A DNA stretch of 64,000 bases. It comes from Haliscomenobacter sp040403615 (GTDB lineage: Bacteria; Bacteroidota; Bacteroidia; Chitinophagales; Saprospiraceae). The notes under the pieces were generated by a model. That model did not search any database, had not been told where the DNA came from, and worked only from the letters and a program-made list of their open reading frames with translations. Location of the stretch: the NCBI RefSeq assembly GCF_040403615.1, contig NZ_JBBAKG010000019.1, positions 1 through 64,000 on the forward strand. Direction: 5' to 3'. A program made the translations under genes and the position numbers. Of the stretch, positions 51,524 through 60,878 are shown in pieces (position 1 is the stretch's first letter; every line of letters begins with the position of its first letter).

Positions 51524-52450
51524 ATGGCTCCAACTGGACAACATACCCATATTTTCGAGAACAATACAGCTGCTGCGTTACTGATCAAGCCGTTTAATCA
51601 AGATTCATTTAGTCAAATACAAAGGCAATATCACTATTCTATTCTTTGGCTTAAAAAAGGTAGTGCAACGCTCAAAACAAATTGTAATGAATATGAATTG
51701 AGGCAGGAGACTATGATGTTTTTTTCTCCTTATCAGCCATTTATCTTGAGTTCTTCCACTGAAATAGTTGGTGAATTAATTCAATTCCAGGCTGATTTTT
51801 TTTGCATTTACAAACACGATAAAGAAACAAATTGTAATGGATTACTATTTAACAACCTGTTCAACCCTCCTTTTGTTTTTATCGAAAATGCCGGATATAG
51901 TAATGAATTTTTAAGGCTGCTTGAAAAGATTAAAGCTGAAATGAACACTTTTGATTCTTCCAAACAAGAAATGCTGGTTGCTTACCTTAAAATTTTTCTC
52001 ATCCATGCTGCACGCCTCAAAAAGAAGCAGGAAAAAGAGCATGAAAAGCAACCTTTAGTGGACAATCATCCTTCTGTTTTGCAAACCTTTAAAGAATTAA
52101 TTGAAGTCCACTTTAGAGAAAAACACTCGCCAAGGGATTATGCTTTGATGCTCAATATCACGGCTAAAACCCTTGGGAGAATCACCAAAATGTATTGCAA
52201 TAAAACCCTTACTGGACTCATCTCCGAACGCATCATCATCGAGGCCCAACGAGAGCTGTATCTTACTGAAAAATCCGTTAAACAGATCGGAGCGGAGGTC
52301 GGTTTTGACGATGAATACCATTTTAGCCGGTATTTCAAAAATGCAACCGGGGTTAGCCCTGCTCATTTTAGAGAAAAACTTGTTGCATTTCACGTCATTG
52401 TTTTGTTTCCGTTCCTTAGTTGGTGGATAACCTTGTTTTTTGTTTTCTAA
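51524..52450 (+). CDS. AraC family transcriptional regulator
   Basis: This 308-residue regulator has an N-terminal cupin-like sensing region (about 10-120; YSILWLKKGSATLKTNCNEYEL, MMFFSPYQPFIL) and a C-terminal double HTH (about 210-290). The HTH shows SPRDYALMLNITAKTLGRITKMYCNKTLTGLI, VKQIGAEVGFDDEYHFSRYFKNATGVSPAHFREKL. AraC proteins of this kind respond to small ligands. The last 22 residues after FREKL are hydrophobic (WWITLFFVF) and unusual for the family. Their final codons lie beside the start of the right direct-repeat copy, so the true stop was probably lost. The start at 51524 (MAPTGQHTHIF) is preferred; 51458 is an alternative. The gene is noticeably AT-rich. Confidence 0.87.
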   Translation: MAPTGQHTHIFENNTAAALLIKPFNQDSFSQIQRQYHYSILWLKKGSATLKTNCNEYELRQETMMFFSPYQPFILSSSTEIVGELIQFQADFFCIYKHDKETNCNGLLFNNLFNPPFVFIENAGYSNEFLRLLEKIKAEMNTFDSSKQEMLVAYLKIFLIHAARLKKKQEKEHEKQPLVDNHPSVLQTFKELIEVHFREKHSPRDYALMLNITAKTLGRITKMYCNKTLTGLISERIIIEAQRELYLTEKSVKQIGAEVGFDDEYHFSRYFKNATGVSPAHFREKLVAFHVIVLFPFLSWWITLFFVF

Positions 52451-52451
52451 T

Positions 52452-52517
52452 TCAGCTTTCCTACCTTCGCTCCCAGCAAATCTTCAAATAACCAATGGCC
52501 AACCCAAACTGGATCAA
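52452..52517 (+). repeat. 66-bp direct repeat, right copy (promoter and start of the intact hydrolase gene)
   Basis: Identical by reading to 47248-47313. It contains TACCTTCG (52462-52469) 25 bases before the hydrolase ATG at 52495. The repeat starts within two bases of the AraC stop codon. Confidence 0.85.
52462..52469 (+). promoter_or_regulatory. Putative -7 element for the hydrolase gene
   Basis: TACCTTCG, one mismatch to TAnnTTTG, followed by CTCCCAGCAAA. It is the same arrangement as upstream of the ABC-F gene (459-466), at nearly the same distance from the start codon. Confidence 0.42.
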
Positions 52518-53424
52518 TAAAACTTGGCGACGTGTTTCTGAGGTTTTTTCGAGAAAAAACAACCCGAAGTCAAAAGCTGCTGGTCAGGTGTTGCACCAGG
52601 TAACTTATTCTTATGCTGAAAAAGACAAGCAAACCCTAAAACTGGATGTCTATCAACTGGCTGAAGAGGTCAACCTTAAAGGTCGGGCAGCTGTATTGTA
52701 CTTTCACGGCGGCGGTTTTTCGGAAGGCAGCCGCAATGAAGCGCGATATGTTCAGTTTGCCGAAAAGCTGGCTCGTTTGGGTTTGGTGGCCATTCCCTGC
52801 GCCTATCGCCTCACCATGCGTGGGCGCTCAATGAGCTGTGACCAGGCACAATCGGTCAAAATTGCAGCATTTCGCAGTGCTGCCGAGGATGTATGGTCGG
52901 CCACCCAGTATGTTCTCGATCACGCAGATGAGTTGGGGGTTTCTCCTTCCCGAATTATTTTGGCCGGTAGCAGCGCTGGTGCAGAAGCGGTGGTCAACGC
53001 TGCCTACTGGAAAGAGGGAGATTTGGGCGTAATAAAACGTGATCTTCCGATAGGGTTTCGATATGCTGGTCTATTGATGATGGCGGGAGCAATTTTGGAC
53101 ATCAATTGGATTTCTTCCGAGAATGCTCTGCCGACCATGATGTTTCATGGCGAAAATGATCCATTGGTGCCATATGCCGAAGCCTCCCATCACCATTGTA
53201 CCCCTGATCAACCAGGTTATTTGCCTTTGTACGGTGCGGGAGCAATCGCTCAACGGCTCAAAATTTTCAATAAACCATACATTCTCATCACAGGTACGGT
53301 TGGTGGACATGGTTGGGCCGACAAACCCATGTTTGATCACCTTGATCGCATTGCAGATTTTATGGAAAATGAGGAAAAGCTTCAGGCATTTCGTCAGGTT
53401 GAGGAACGTTGGAGATGGGTTTGA
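52495..53424 (+). CDS. Alpha/beta hydrolase (carboxylesterase-like)
   Basis: This 309-residue enzyme has the oxyanion motif FHGGGF (about residues 74-79) and the nucleophile elbow GSSAG with S160. A probable aspartate is in FHGENDP (about 221) and the histidine in GGHGWADKP near residue 275. The layout matches the HSL/BD-FAE type that hydrolyses small acyl or feruloyl esters. No signal peptide is seen; the basic N-terminus (NKTWRRVSEVFSRKNN) may be cytoplasmic. Identical promoter and start sequences occur at 47248, where a paralogue has been destroyed. A lipoprotein gene follows after 81 bases. Confidence 0.88.
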   Translation: MANPNWINKTWRRVSEVFSRKNNPKSKAAGQVLHQVTYSYAEKDKQTLKLDVYQLAEEVNLKGRAAVLYFHGGGFSEGSRNEARYVQFAEKLARLGLVAIPCAYRLTMRGRSMSCDQAQSVKIAAFRSAAEDVWSATQYVLDHADELGVSPSRIILAGSSAGAEAVVNAAYWKEGDLGVIKRDLPIGFRYAGLLMMAGAILDINWISSENALPTMMFHGENDPLVPYAEASHHHCTPDQPGYLPLYGAGAIAQRLKIFNKPYILITGTVGGHGWADKPMFDHLDRIADFMENEEKLQAFRQVEERWRWV

Positions 53425-53505
53425 AAATAATTAAACCGGCTCTTTAGAACGATGAAGACAAACTTTTCTAAATTTAGTGCTCGAACTGGGTCAATGTCTA
53501 TATCG

Positions 53506-54144
53506 ATGAAGTTTTCATGTCTTTCAATTGTGCTGTTGTCTGTGTTGTGTGGTGCTTGTAAGCCAGCCGGCAAATCTCCCCATGCAGAAGCGCTAATTGA
53601 TGGGCGCCAAAAAGCAGGTGGCGATTTTCTGCTGGTGCCTGGAGAAAGGATTGGTCCGCTTTATGCCCAACACAGCCTGGAAAATGATTTGGTGCAGACC
53701 TTCGGCGCTCAAAATGTAAAACGCCAGGAAATCTATTTAGGAGAGGGAAATGCCGCACCGGGGTTTGTGATTTTTGGAGATACCCGCAATGCTGTGGAAG
53801 TGTATTACGATACCAGCATTGTTAAAGACCGCCCGGCACTGCTCCGCATTAGTGAAGAAGGTACGGACTGGGAGTCGAAACATGGAATTACGGTTGGTAC
53901 CACGCTGGAAGAATTGGTTCGCATCAATGGAAAACCAATTACTTTTTGGGGCTTTGGTTGGGATTACGGTGGAGCCGTCAGCAATTGGAATGGAGGAAAA
54001 ATTGATCCCGGATTGATGATTGTACTCGACGATACCCGCAGGAATACGCCAGAATCGTTGTTGGGAGAACGAGAAATTTCATCTTTGGCTCCTGAAATAG
54101 ATGCGAAAAAGATTGTTGTGAAGGTGATCAATGTACGACTTTAG
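53506..54144 (+). CDS. Lipoprotein of unknown function
   Basis: This 212-residue protein starts MKFSCLSIVLLSVLCGACKPAG, with a good lipobox (LCGAC, cysteine at residue 18). An upstream in-frame ATG at 53452 would add 18 residues that look like poor signal sequence. I do not recognise the family. The body is beta-rich: LLVPGERIGPLYAQHSLENDLVQTFGAQNVKRQEIYLGEG, FVIFGDTRNAVEVYYDT, HGITVGTTLEELVRINGKPITFWGFGWDYGGAV. The segment resembles a small ligand-binding module with a helix and a terminal strand. No catalytic motif is apparent. It lies between the hydrolase and LytTR genes on the same strand. Confidence 0.72.
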   Translation: MKFSCLSIVLLSVLCGACKPAGKSPHAEALIDGRQKAGGDFLLVPGERIGPLYAQHSLENDLVQTFGAQNVKRQEIYLGEGNAAPGFVIFGDTRNAVEVYYDTSIVKDRPALLRISEEGTDWESKHGITVGTTLEELVRINGKPITFWGFGWDYGGAVSNWNGGKIDPGLMIVLDDTRRNTPESLLGEREISSLAPEIDAKKIVVKVINVRL

Positions 54145-54250
54145 AATATAATTTTTTTTGTCCAGTATTCTGTCAAATTGTTTTGTGCTGTCTCGTGGTT
54201 AATTTTCCGCAGATGCGCATGTTATTCGTATATCCATAAGCCATTGAAAA

Positions 54251-55039
54251 ATGAGAATAAGATGTTTGATTGTTGATGATGAACCTTTAGCGCTGGATGT
54301 ACTCAATGCCTACATCACCCGTATTGAAGGCCTGGAACTGGTTGGACGCTGCGAAAATGCATTGCAAGCTTTTTCATTAATGCAAGAACAGAGCATAGAT
54401 CTGCTCTTTTTGGATATTCAAATGCCCAAACTGGATGGCATTGAATTTCTGAAAACCCTGCAACAAAGGCCAAAAATTATTTTTACTACGGCTTACCGCG
54501 ACTACGCCATAGAAGCCTTCGAAATGGATGCGGTGGATTATTTGTTGAAACCGATTCCATTCAGCCGGTTCTTAAAAGCATTGAGCAAGGCATATTCTCA
54601 ATTTCAACAAACAGCATCGAATGCTGCTTCAGAATCTCCTCAAAATGGATTGGGTACTTCTATTATCATTGCTCCAGGGATGACTAACCTTTCTACGCTA
54701 ACGGAAGAACCGCTTCCCCTTCAAACGGCAGACAGCATCATTGTAAGAGCGGATAAAAAAATGATCAAGGTGCCTTTGGATGACATTCAATACATTGAAA
54801 GTCTCAAGGATTATGTAATCATTCATGTAGGAGGCCGAAGAATAGTGACCAAACAAAAGATCAGTTATCTGGAACAAAAATTACCCGACGGGAAATTCTT
54901 ACGCATTCATCGTTCGTTTTTAGTGGCGTTAAACAAAATCCACGCCTTTTCACCCAATCATGTCGAAATCAATAGTCAGGAATTGCCCATTGGACGCAGT
55001 TACAAAAGTGAAGTAGCCAAAGTTTTAGGATTTGTATAG
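54251..55039 (+). CDS. LytTR-family response regulator
   Basis: This 262-residue two-component output protein has a receiver domain (1-118) with the acidic pocket CLIVDDEP, phospho-acceptor D55 in LFLDIQMPKLDG, the switch threonine in IIFTTAY and lysine in YLLKPIPF. A linker of about 40 residues follows. The LytTR DNA-binding domain is about 165-262 (ADKKMIKVPLDDIQYIESLKDYVIIHVGGRRIVTKQKISYLEQKLP, FLRIHRSFLVALNKI). LytTR regulators bind short direct repeats and often control surface or stress genes. No histidine kinase gene is in the window, so it is an orphan here. A bidirectional hairpin follows the stop codon. Confidence 0.94.
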   Translation: MRIRCLIVDDEPLALDVLNAYITRIEGLELVGRCENALQAFSLMQEQSIDLLFLDIQMPKLDGIEFLKTLQQRPKIIFTTAYRDYAIEAFEMDAVDYLLKPIPFSRFLKALSKAYSQFQQTASNAASESPQNGLGTSIIIAPGMTNLSTLTEEPLPLQTADSIIVRADKKMIKVPLDDIQYIESLKDYVIIHVGGRRIVTKQKISYLEQKLPDGKFLRIHRSFLVALNKIHAFSPNHVEINSQELPIGRSYKSEVAKVLGFV

Positions 55040-55073
55040 GATCACCTAATTTTATTTCTGTCCCTAAAAAAAG

Positions 55074-55109
55074 AAGACCCACAAGAGCATTCCATCTCTT
55101 GCGGGTCTT
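55074..55109. terminator. Bidirectional hairpin terminator between the LytTR and T9SS type B genes
   Basis: Arms 55074-55087 and 55096-55109 (AAGACCC, CAAGAG; one mismatch) enclose an 8-base loop. T runs occur after the hairpin on both strands, so it can terminate both convergent genes. Confidence 0.85.
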
Positions 55110-55139
55110 TTTTATCGGCGGTATTTCTCCAACGATTTC

Positions 55140-58100
55140 TTATTTTACGATGGTGATGTCCCCTTTAATGATGACACCATTGGGGATGTCCAAGCGCAAA
55201 ATGTAGTAGTAAGTTCCAGTTGGTAGATCTTGTCCGGTTGCATTGGTTCCTTTCCAATTGTTGAGGTAAGGTTTAGCGCGGTACACGATATCTCCCCAAC
55301 GGTTGAAAATGATCATTTCATTGTCTTTGTATTGCTCTGGTTGAACTTCCAGAATTTCAAAGCGCATTTCATCGTTTGCTCCATCTCCGTTGGGGGTTAT
55401 CCCTGTCGGTACGGCAAACTGGAAAGAATTGTCAGATTTAACCTGGATTTTCACTGTTGCTGTATCACAAAGGTCTACGCAGACCTTATTGCAGACTTTG
55501 TATTTGAATTCATCTACGCCAGCGCGTCCAGGTAATCCACGGTAAACTACATTGCCTCCGTTGATTCCATCAATCAATCCCAAGGTGGGATCTTTGGCGA
55601 TGCTCACGACAAAACCTGCAGTTTTACTGAGTTTTTCGTCATTGGAAACAACATTGATTGTAGCGGTGGGTTTGCTTGAACTTGCCGTAAAATTATCCAG
55701 CTTGTCATTGTTGGCTACCGGAGCAGACTCCCGAACAATTTTCAGTGTATCCCTACTGTAATTGGCACAATCAGTAGTTGAAAGCGACCAAATAAAGCGG
55801 TTGTCTCCATCTTTCAAACCCATCGCCATGGTGTTTGCCAGGTTAGCCATTTCAATGGTGATTCCAGCCGCACTTGTCCATTGACCGGTAGTACCCTTTG
55901 GAAGGTTTCCAATTAGTGGTGCTTCGTCGTTACAAGTGGAAGTATCTTTTCCAGCAGAAGCGCGAGCCAATGAGTTATCCAGTGAAACGGTTACAGAAGC
56001 TTCATTTGCACAACCGTTTTCGGTATTGGTTACTACCAATTTGTATGTTCCAGGCGCATTTATTTGAGGAGTAAGTGTATTGTCTGAGGTAATGGCACCG
56101 TTGCCCGTGCCCACTGTCCACTTGTAGGTGATTCCAGCTCCAGTAGCCGTGCCTGCACCATTTAGCGATACTTTTACTCCAGCACAAGCGATGGGCACCG
56201 GAGTAACAGCACTTACGGTTGGCTTTTGAGAATTGTCGGCAATGGTGGTGGTTGACTTGATAGAACAACTATTGGTTGTATTCAAAATGGTCAACTCGTA
56301 GCTGCCGCTCTTGGTTGCCGTAACCTGCAAAGGATTTGTGCCCGCAGTCAAAGGCCCATCTGGGCCTTTCCAACTGATTTGGAAGTTTGCTCCTTGCGAA
56401 CCCGTAGCGGTTATCTGAACGGAAGGTGTTTTACAAGTGAGGGCGGGAGCTTGAGCGATTGACGCCGTAGGAGCGGCTTTATCCGCTTTGATGCTTGCAC
56501 TATCTGCCCGGAAACATCCATTGGATGTATCTCTTACCGTTAAAACATAAATTCCTGCCTGGGTAATTTTTGCATTGATGGCATTTGCAGGAGATGGTGT
56601 AATTCCCCCGCCTTTTGCAGTCCACAGGTAGGTAATTTTTGAACCCGTGCCAGACCCAGTACCATTTAAGGTCAATGTATCGGCTTTACAGGTCAAGGTC
56701 TGATCAGGTCCTGCTTGAGCAATTGGCTTAATGGTATCCGCCACAATCTGTGCCAAACCTTCGCCCACACAACCCGAAGTTGGATTGGTGACTTTTAAGG
56801 AATAAGAACCCGCCTTATTCACTTTGGAACTAATTGCGGCGTTGTTGCCCACAATATTTCCTCCAGTGGTCGTCCAGGCAAATGTGTAGCTATTGCTTGC
56901 AGGTGTAACCGTTCCAGTTAGGGTTAGATCTGGTGCCTTACAACTGATCTTTGCGGTATTGTTGATGATGACCTGAGGTAAGTTGGCATCCTGCAAAATC
57001 ACAGCAGAATCAACAGCTGAACATCCGCTAAGGGTATCCAATGCCACCAAACGATACGTACCTGCATTAGTGATTCGAAGTTTGGTAGAATCCTTGGCAA
57101 CTACCTGACCCGCTCTTGACCAAGTCCGCACTAGGTTTTGACTTCCTCCGGATGTACTGGTTAAAGACAGGCTAGGCGCTTTACAGGTCAATGTTCCACC
57201 CGCACTTACATCTACGGTAGGAGTTGTTTTATTGATTTTTACAACCACTGTATCTCTGGACACACAACTACTCACCGTATTGGTAACAGCGAGAACAAAG
57301 GTACCTGGCGCTGTTACCACAGCATTCAGGATGGTATCTGTTCCGGCTTGAAATTGTCCACCAGTTGTAGTCCATCTGGCCTTGAATTTGGCTGCATTGC
57401 TTACACTGGTGGTGAGGATTGGTTTGTCGGTTTTGCAGGAGATGTCTACATCTTTTGATCCTTTGATGGTTGGATAATCCAAACTTGGTTTCACCAGTAC
57501 CGTATCCAAATCCAAACAGCCATTCGCTTCATCAACAATGCGCAAAACATAAGTTCCCAAATCCTTTACGTCAAATTTCTGTGCCCGACTAATGATGGTA
57601 TTCTTTGAATCCAACCATTCGTAAATCACAGCAGGAGAATTGTTCTTAGACTTGGTTGCATCAAGCGTGACCGGATCACCTTTACAACCCAGCAGCAGGT
57701 CTGTACCTGCATCTGCGTTCGGACGGGTTTGTGCGCTTTTTACTTCAACTGTGTCTGTAGAAGTACAGCGGGTTATGGTGTCTTTAACCTCCAAAGTATA
57801 AAAACCTGCAGCAGTTATTTTTGGGTTGATAGAATTGATTTCGCTCGGATCGATTGTTGTTCCTACTGGGCCACTCCATTTGTATTTGAGCGTTTTACCT
57901 TGAGAGGATTTACTTCCATCCAAACGAATCGTTTCTCCTTTGCAATCCAACAATAAGTCGTTGCCGGCATTGGAGATAGGAACTGGTGCGTTCCGTACTT
58001 CAATGGTATCCTTTTTTGAGCAGCCCGTTTTTTTGTCAAGGACGGTAAACACGTAAGCTCCCGGTTCATCAACTATGGTGAAAATTCGATCTGTAGTACC

Positions 58101-60812
58101 AGAAATCGAACCTGACAATGCAGACCAGTTGTAAACAATATCTGTTCCCGTGCTGCCTTTGGCGTTGAGGCGCAAGGCCCCTACACAACCTCGAATGGTA
58201 TCTCGACCCGCATTTGCTTGCGGAACCACTTTATTCTCCGCAATGGTGAAGGTGTCAATCCGTTCAATAGCAGTAGGCTTTCGAGAATCAAAAACCCGAA
58301 GTTGAATCCGACCAGCCGGAAGATTGATGGCTTTGGGTTGGAATTGCAAAGGCACTGTTCCAGCATTTTGATCAAGAGCCGTCCATAGATAGAAAACCTG
58401 GCCAGTTCCTCCTTGCGTTTTTACTTCGATGGTACCATTGCGTTGACCTGGGCAGGTAGCATTGGTCAGCAAAGTATCAATCAGTACAATCGTATCCTGA
58501 ATGCAAACCTCCCCTGCTTTAGGGAATACACTTCCCACCCCATCCAGGGTAGTTACAGAAGGGTTTGGCGTGTTGTTGATGTCAATTTTATGGCACTCGT
58601 TTACAGCCCCAATCAATTCAAAACAAACCGTAAACATGACCGCAGAATCTGCCAGGGTCTTTCCTGCTGCATCATTGAAATCCGCATTTAACAAACCAAC
58701 GTTGGCCGAACGGGTATCCAAAACAAGTCCGTTAAGGCCAGCAGAAGGGGTTGCGGATACAAACTTCAAGTCGGTTGGCCAGTTGACTTTAAATTGAGTT
58801 GAAGTAACCTTTTTGAAGTTTTCAACTTTGAAATCAACGCATACGGTATCTTTCAAATACCCTTTGGTTTGTCCCATCAACAAGAAGAATCCGGTTGGAT
58901 TTAAAATACAAACATTGGTTGGAGGCCCGGTAATGCCCACGTTTTTACCATTGGAAGTACTCAAAATGGCTTGACGCTCAAGGGGTAGATCAACAATTTC
59001 AATGTTGTTGTCACAATTGTCTTGTGTACCTAATTCGCCTGGAGACTTGCCAGTAATTTTGTAGCAAACCTGGAATATCACGGTACCGTCATTCACCGTA
59101 AGCGGATTTGCAGAGGTATAATCAAAAGACAATGCACCACCACTTGCTCCAAGGGTATTGAAGTGGGTACCCAACGAAAGGCCAGGCAATGCAGTGGTGT
59201 TTAAGCTTTTGATGGTAGTAAAGTCGATATTTGCAGGTTCCCAGCTAAGCGAAAACTGCAAATCGATCACGCTTTTGAAGTTGCCAACGGTTACATCTGT
59301 ACAAATTTCATCGCCCGGTTTGCCACTTTTAGGGCTCAAAACGATGCGTACACCCGGAGGCTGAATGATTTGTACTTCGCAGTTGCGGGGTGCCAATCCA
59401 ATGTTTATACCATCTCTTTTGGAAATAACCGCAGTAGTACGGTTCAATTGAACCGGCGCTTCAAGCAAACTGTCTGGCGCACTGAGCGTCCCACTTAACC
59501 CAACTGCTTTGAAGCAAACTTCAAAAAGCGTTTCGCCCGCACTCAAGGTGGCAGATGTGGTTGCTGTAGGAGCTGTCCAGGTTACCCCCAAAATACCATT
59601 GGATATGTTGTCCGTGTTGAAAAAGGAGGCACCAAATCCAGGTATTTTGGTATTGATGTTGTTCAGCTTGCTGAATTGTAAAGTGTTGGCGTTCCATTCG
59701 GTAAGGAAACTCAAGGTGCTAATGCTGGTCATTCCCTCTACCGTAGTGATCTTGGTACAGACTTCCTGGTTGATTTGGACAGGTTTGCCACAATCAAGAG
59801 CCAATTTGAGACCTGGAGGATCACATGGAGCGATATTTACATAAGTAGAAACACCAATGATTGGGATAATTTCCCCTTCTTTGACCGTATTGATGGCTTC
59901 CTTTTTAGTAGGTTTATCTGAAAAAGTTATTTCAGCTGCATCAGACCCGCATTTGCCAATAATTTTGAAAAACACCTGGAAAATAGCGGTGCTGTCTTTG
60001 AGGCTTATTCCTTTGCCGGTTGGATCGATGTATGACCAGGATACGGTTAAATTGCCTTTGTCTATGTTGCCAGCTACATCGTTGGGACGTCCAAAGCTGC
60101 TTGAAGACAGGTTGGTTAACGTTTCCAACGGGAGTACGTTATTGAACTCAAGCAAAGTGGTGTCGTAATTCATTGAAAACTGAAAACTGGTCAATTGGTC
60201 AAATCCAGTCACTTTTACGTTGATGAATACGATTTCACCAGAACCACCAGATGCCTCCGTTGCAAAAAGACGGATCGGTCGTACGCCTACCGAAACATCC
60301 CCGATGATTGATTCTGAATTGTAACCAATGGAAACGCAATTGCCACTGCCGTTGAAACGACCAATGATGATCGGGTCAATATCGCCGATAAAATCTCGAT
60401 CTTCACTTAAGCCTATCTGGGAGGCCTGGCCGTATTTCCCAATCACTTTGAAACAAACTTCAAAAATAACCTCGCTATCATTAAGTGTAATGGAATTACT
60501 TACATTACAAGGGCCAGGTGACCAATTTAAAAACAAAAGCCCAGACTTAATGCGTTTGGTATCGAAATTGCCAACAACCAGCCCTTTTAATGCAGCGGTT
60601 GTTCTTACTTCTTTAAACTCAAGAATGGTACTGTCCCATCGAATTGGGAACTTTAAAGAAGTGATGTCTGTAAAGTCTTTAACAGTGACTTTAATACATA
60701 CCTCTTCTCCAGAATTTTTTACTGCTGAAGAAAAGTTGAATGAAGGCCCTTGAGCCCAGGCCATCATCTGAACAGCCAGGACAAAACCCAGCAGAGCAAG
60801 AATCTTTTTCAT
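55140..60812 (-). CDS. Giant T9SS type B secreted protein with cohesin-like and Ig/PKD-like repeats (gliding-associated C-terminal domain)
   Basis: This 1,890-residue protein has a signal peptide (MKKILALLGFVLAVQMMAWAQ). Five cohesin-like domains (about 22-770) follow, each with a V-C-I-x-V strand, SLKFPIRWDST or FQFSMNYDTT, and VIFEVCFKV. Next is a SprB-like repeat (TNATCPGQRNGTI, about 785-860). Then about ten Ig/PKD-like domains (about 870-1690) share an N-terminal cysteine (DLLLDCKG, DQTLTCKA) and a C-terminal GC. The CHU_C/type B sorting domain (last 90 residues) has PTGITPNGDGANDEMRF, IFNRWGDIVY, YLNNWKG and GTYYYILRL. It is probably a surface adhesin or filament. The start at 60812 is chosen for the signal peptide. 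It follows PorP/SprF by 66 bases. Confidence 0.9.
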   Translation of the reverse strand: MKKILALLGFVLAVQMMAWAQGPSFNFSSAVKNSGEEVCIKVTVKDFTDITSLKFPIRWDSTILEFKEVRTTAALKGLVVGNFDTKRIKSGLLFLNWSPGPCNVSNSITLNDSEVIFEVCFKVIGKYGQASQIGLSEDRDFIGDIDPIIIGRFNGSGNCVSIGYNSESIIGDVSVGVRPIRLFATEASGGSGEIVFINVKVTGFDQLTSFQFSMNYDTTLLEFNNVLPLETLTNLSSSSFGRPNDVAGNIDKGNLTVSWSYIDPTGKGISLKDSTAIFQVFFKIIGKCGSDAAEITFSDKPTKKEAINTVKEGEIIPIIGVSTYVNIAPCDPPGLKLALDCGKPVQINQEVCTKITTVEGMTSISTLSFLTEWNANTLQFSKLNNINTKIPGFGASFFNTDNISNGILGVTWTAPTATTSATLSAGETLFEVCFKAVGLSGTLSAPDSLLEAPVQLNRTTAVISKRDGINIGLAPRNCEVQIIQPPGVRIVLSPKSGKPGDEICTDVTVGNFKSVIDLQFSLSWEPANIDFTTIKSLNTTALPGLSLGTHFNTLGASGGALSFDYTSANPLTVNDGTVIFQVCYKITGKSPGELGTQDNCDNNIEIVDLPLERQAILSTSNGKNVGITGPPTNVCILNPTGFFLLMGQTKGYLKDTVCVDFKVENFKKVTSTQFKVNWPTDLKFVSATPSAGLNGLVLDTRSANVGLLNADFNDAAGKTLADSAVMFTVCFELIGAVNECHKIDINNTPNPSVTTLDGVGSVFPKAGEVCIQDTIVLIDTLLTNATCPGQRNGTIEVKTQGGTGQVFYLWTALDQNAGTVPLQFQPKAINLPAGRIQLRVFDSRKPTAIERIDTFTIAENKVVPQANAGRDTIRGCVGALRLNAKGSTGTDIVYNWSALSGSISGTTDRIFTIVDEPGAYVFTVLDKKTGCSKKDTIEVRNAPVPISNAGNDLLLDCKGETIRLDGSKSSQGKTLKYKWSGPVGTTIDPSEINSINPKITAAGFYTLEVKDTITRCTSTDTVEVKSAQTRPNADAGTDLLLGCKGDPVTLDATKSKNNSPAVIYEWLDSKNTIISRAQKFDVKDLGTYVLRIVDEANGCLDLDTVLVKPSLDYPTIKGSKDVDISCKTDKPILTTSVSNAAKFKARWTTTGGQFQAGTDTILNAVVTAPGTFVLAVTNTVSSCVSRDTVVVKINKTTPTVDVSAGGTLTCKAPSLSLTSTSGGSQNLVRTWSRAGQVVAKDSTKLRITNAGTYRLVALDTLSGCSAVDSAVILQDANLPQVIINNTAKISCKAPDLTLTGTVTPASNSYTFAWTTTGGNIVGNNAAISSKVNKAGSYSLKVTNPTSGCVGEGLAQIVADTIKPIAQAGPDQTLTCKADTLTLNGTGSGTGSKITYLWTAKGGGITPSPANAINAKITQAGIYVLTVRDTSNGCFRADSASIKADKAAPTASIAQAPALTCKTPSVQITATGSQGANFQISWKGPDGPLTAGTNPLQVTATKSGSYELTILNTTNSCSIKSTTTIADNSQKPTVSAVTPVPIACAGVKVSLNGAGTATGAGITYKWTVGTGNGAITSDNTLTPQINAPGTYKLVVTNTENGCANEASVTVSLDNSLARASAGKDTSTCNDEAPLIGNLPKGTTGQWTSAAGITIEMANLANTMAMGLKDGDNRFIWSLSTTDCANYSRDTLKIVRESAPVANNDKLDNFTASSSKPTATINVVSNDEKLSKTAGFVVSIAKDPTLGLIDGINGGNVVYRGLPGRAGVDEFKYKVCNKVCVDLCDTATVKIQVKSDNSFQFAVPTGITPNGDGANDEMRFEILEVQPEQYKDNEMIIFNRWGDIVYRAKPYLNNWKGTNATGQDLPTGTYYYILRLDIPNGVIIKGDITIVK

Positions 60813-60878
60813 GGAAGATGAATTTGGGACATGATGTCCATTTTCCAGTGATATCAATTCAAAATAATGAACTGAGAA

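Noticed and set aside
55140..60812. Cellulosome scaffoldin
   Set aside because: Cohesin-like domains alone are insufficient; there is no CBM3, no dockerin protein in the window, and the C-terminus is a T9SS type B signal.
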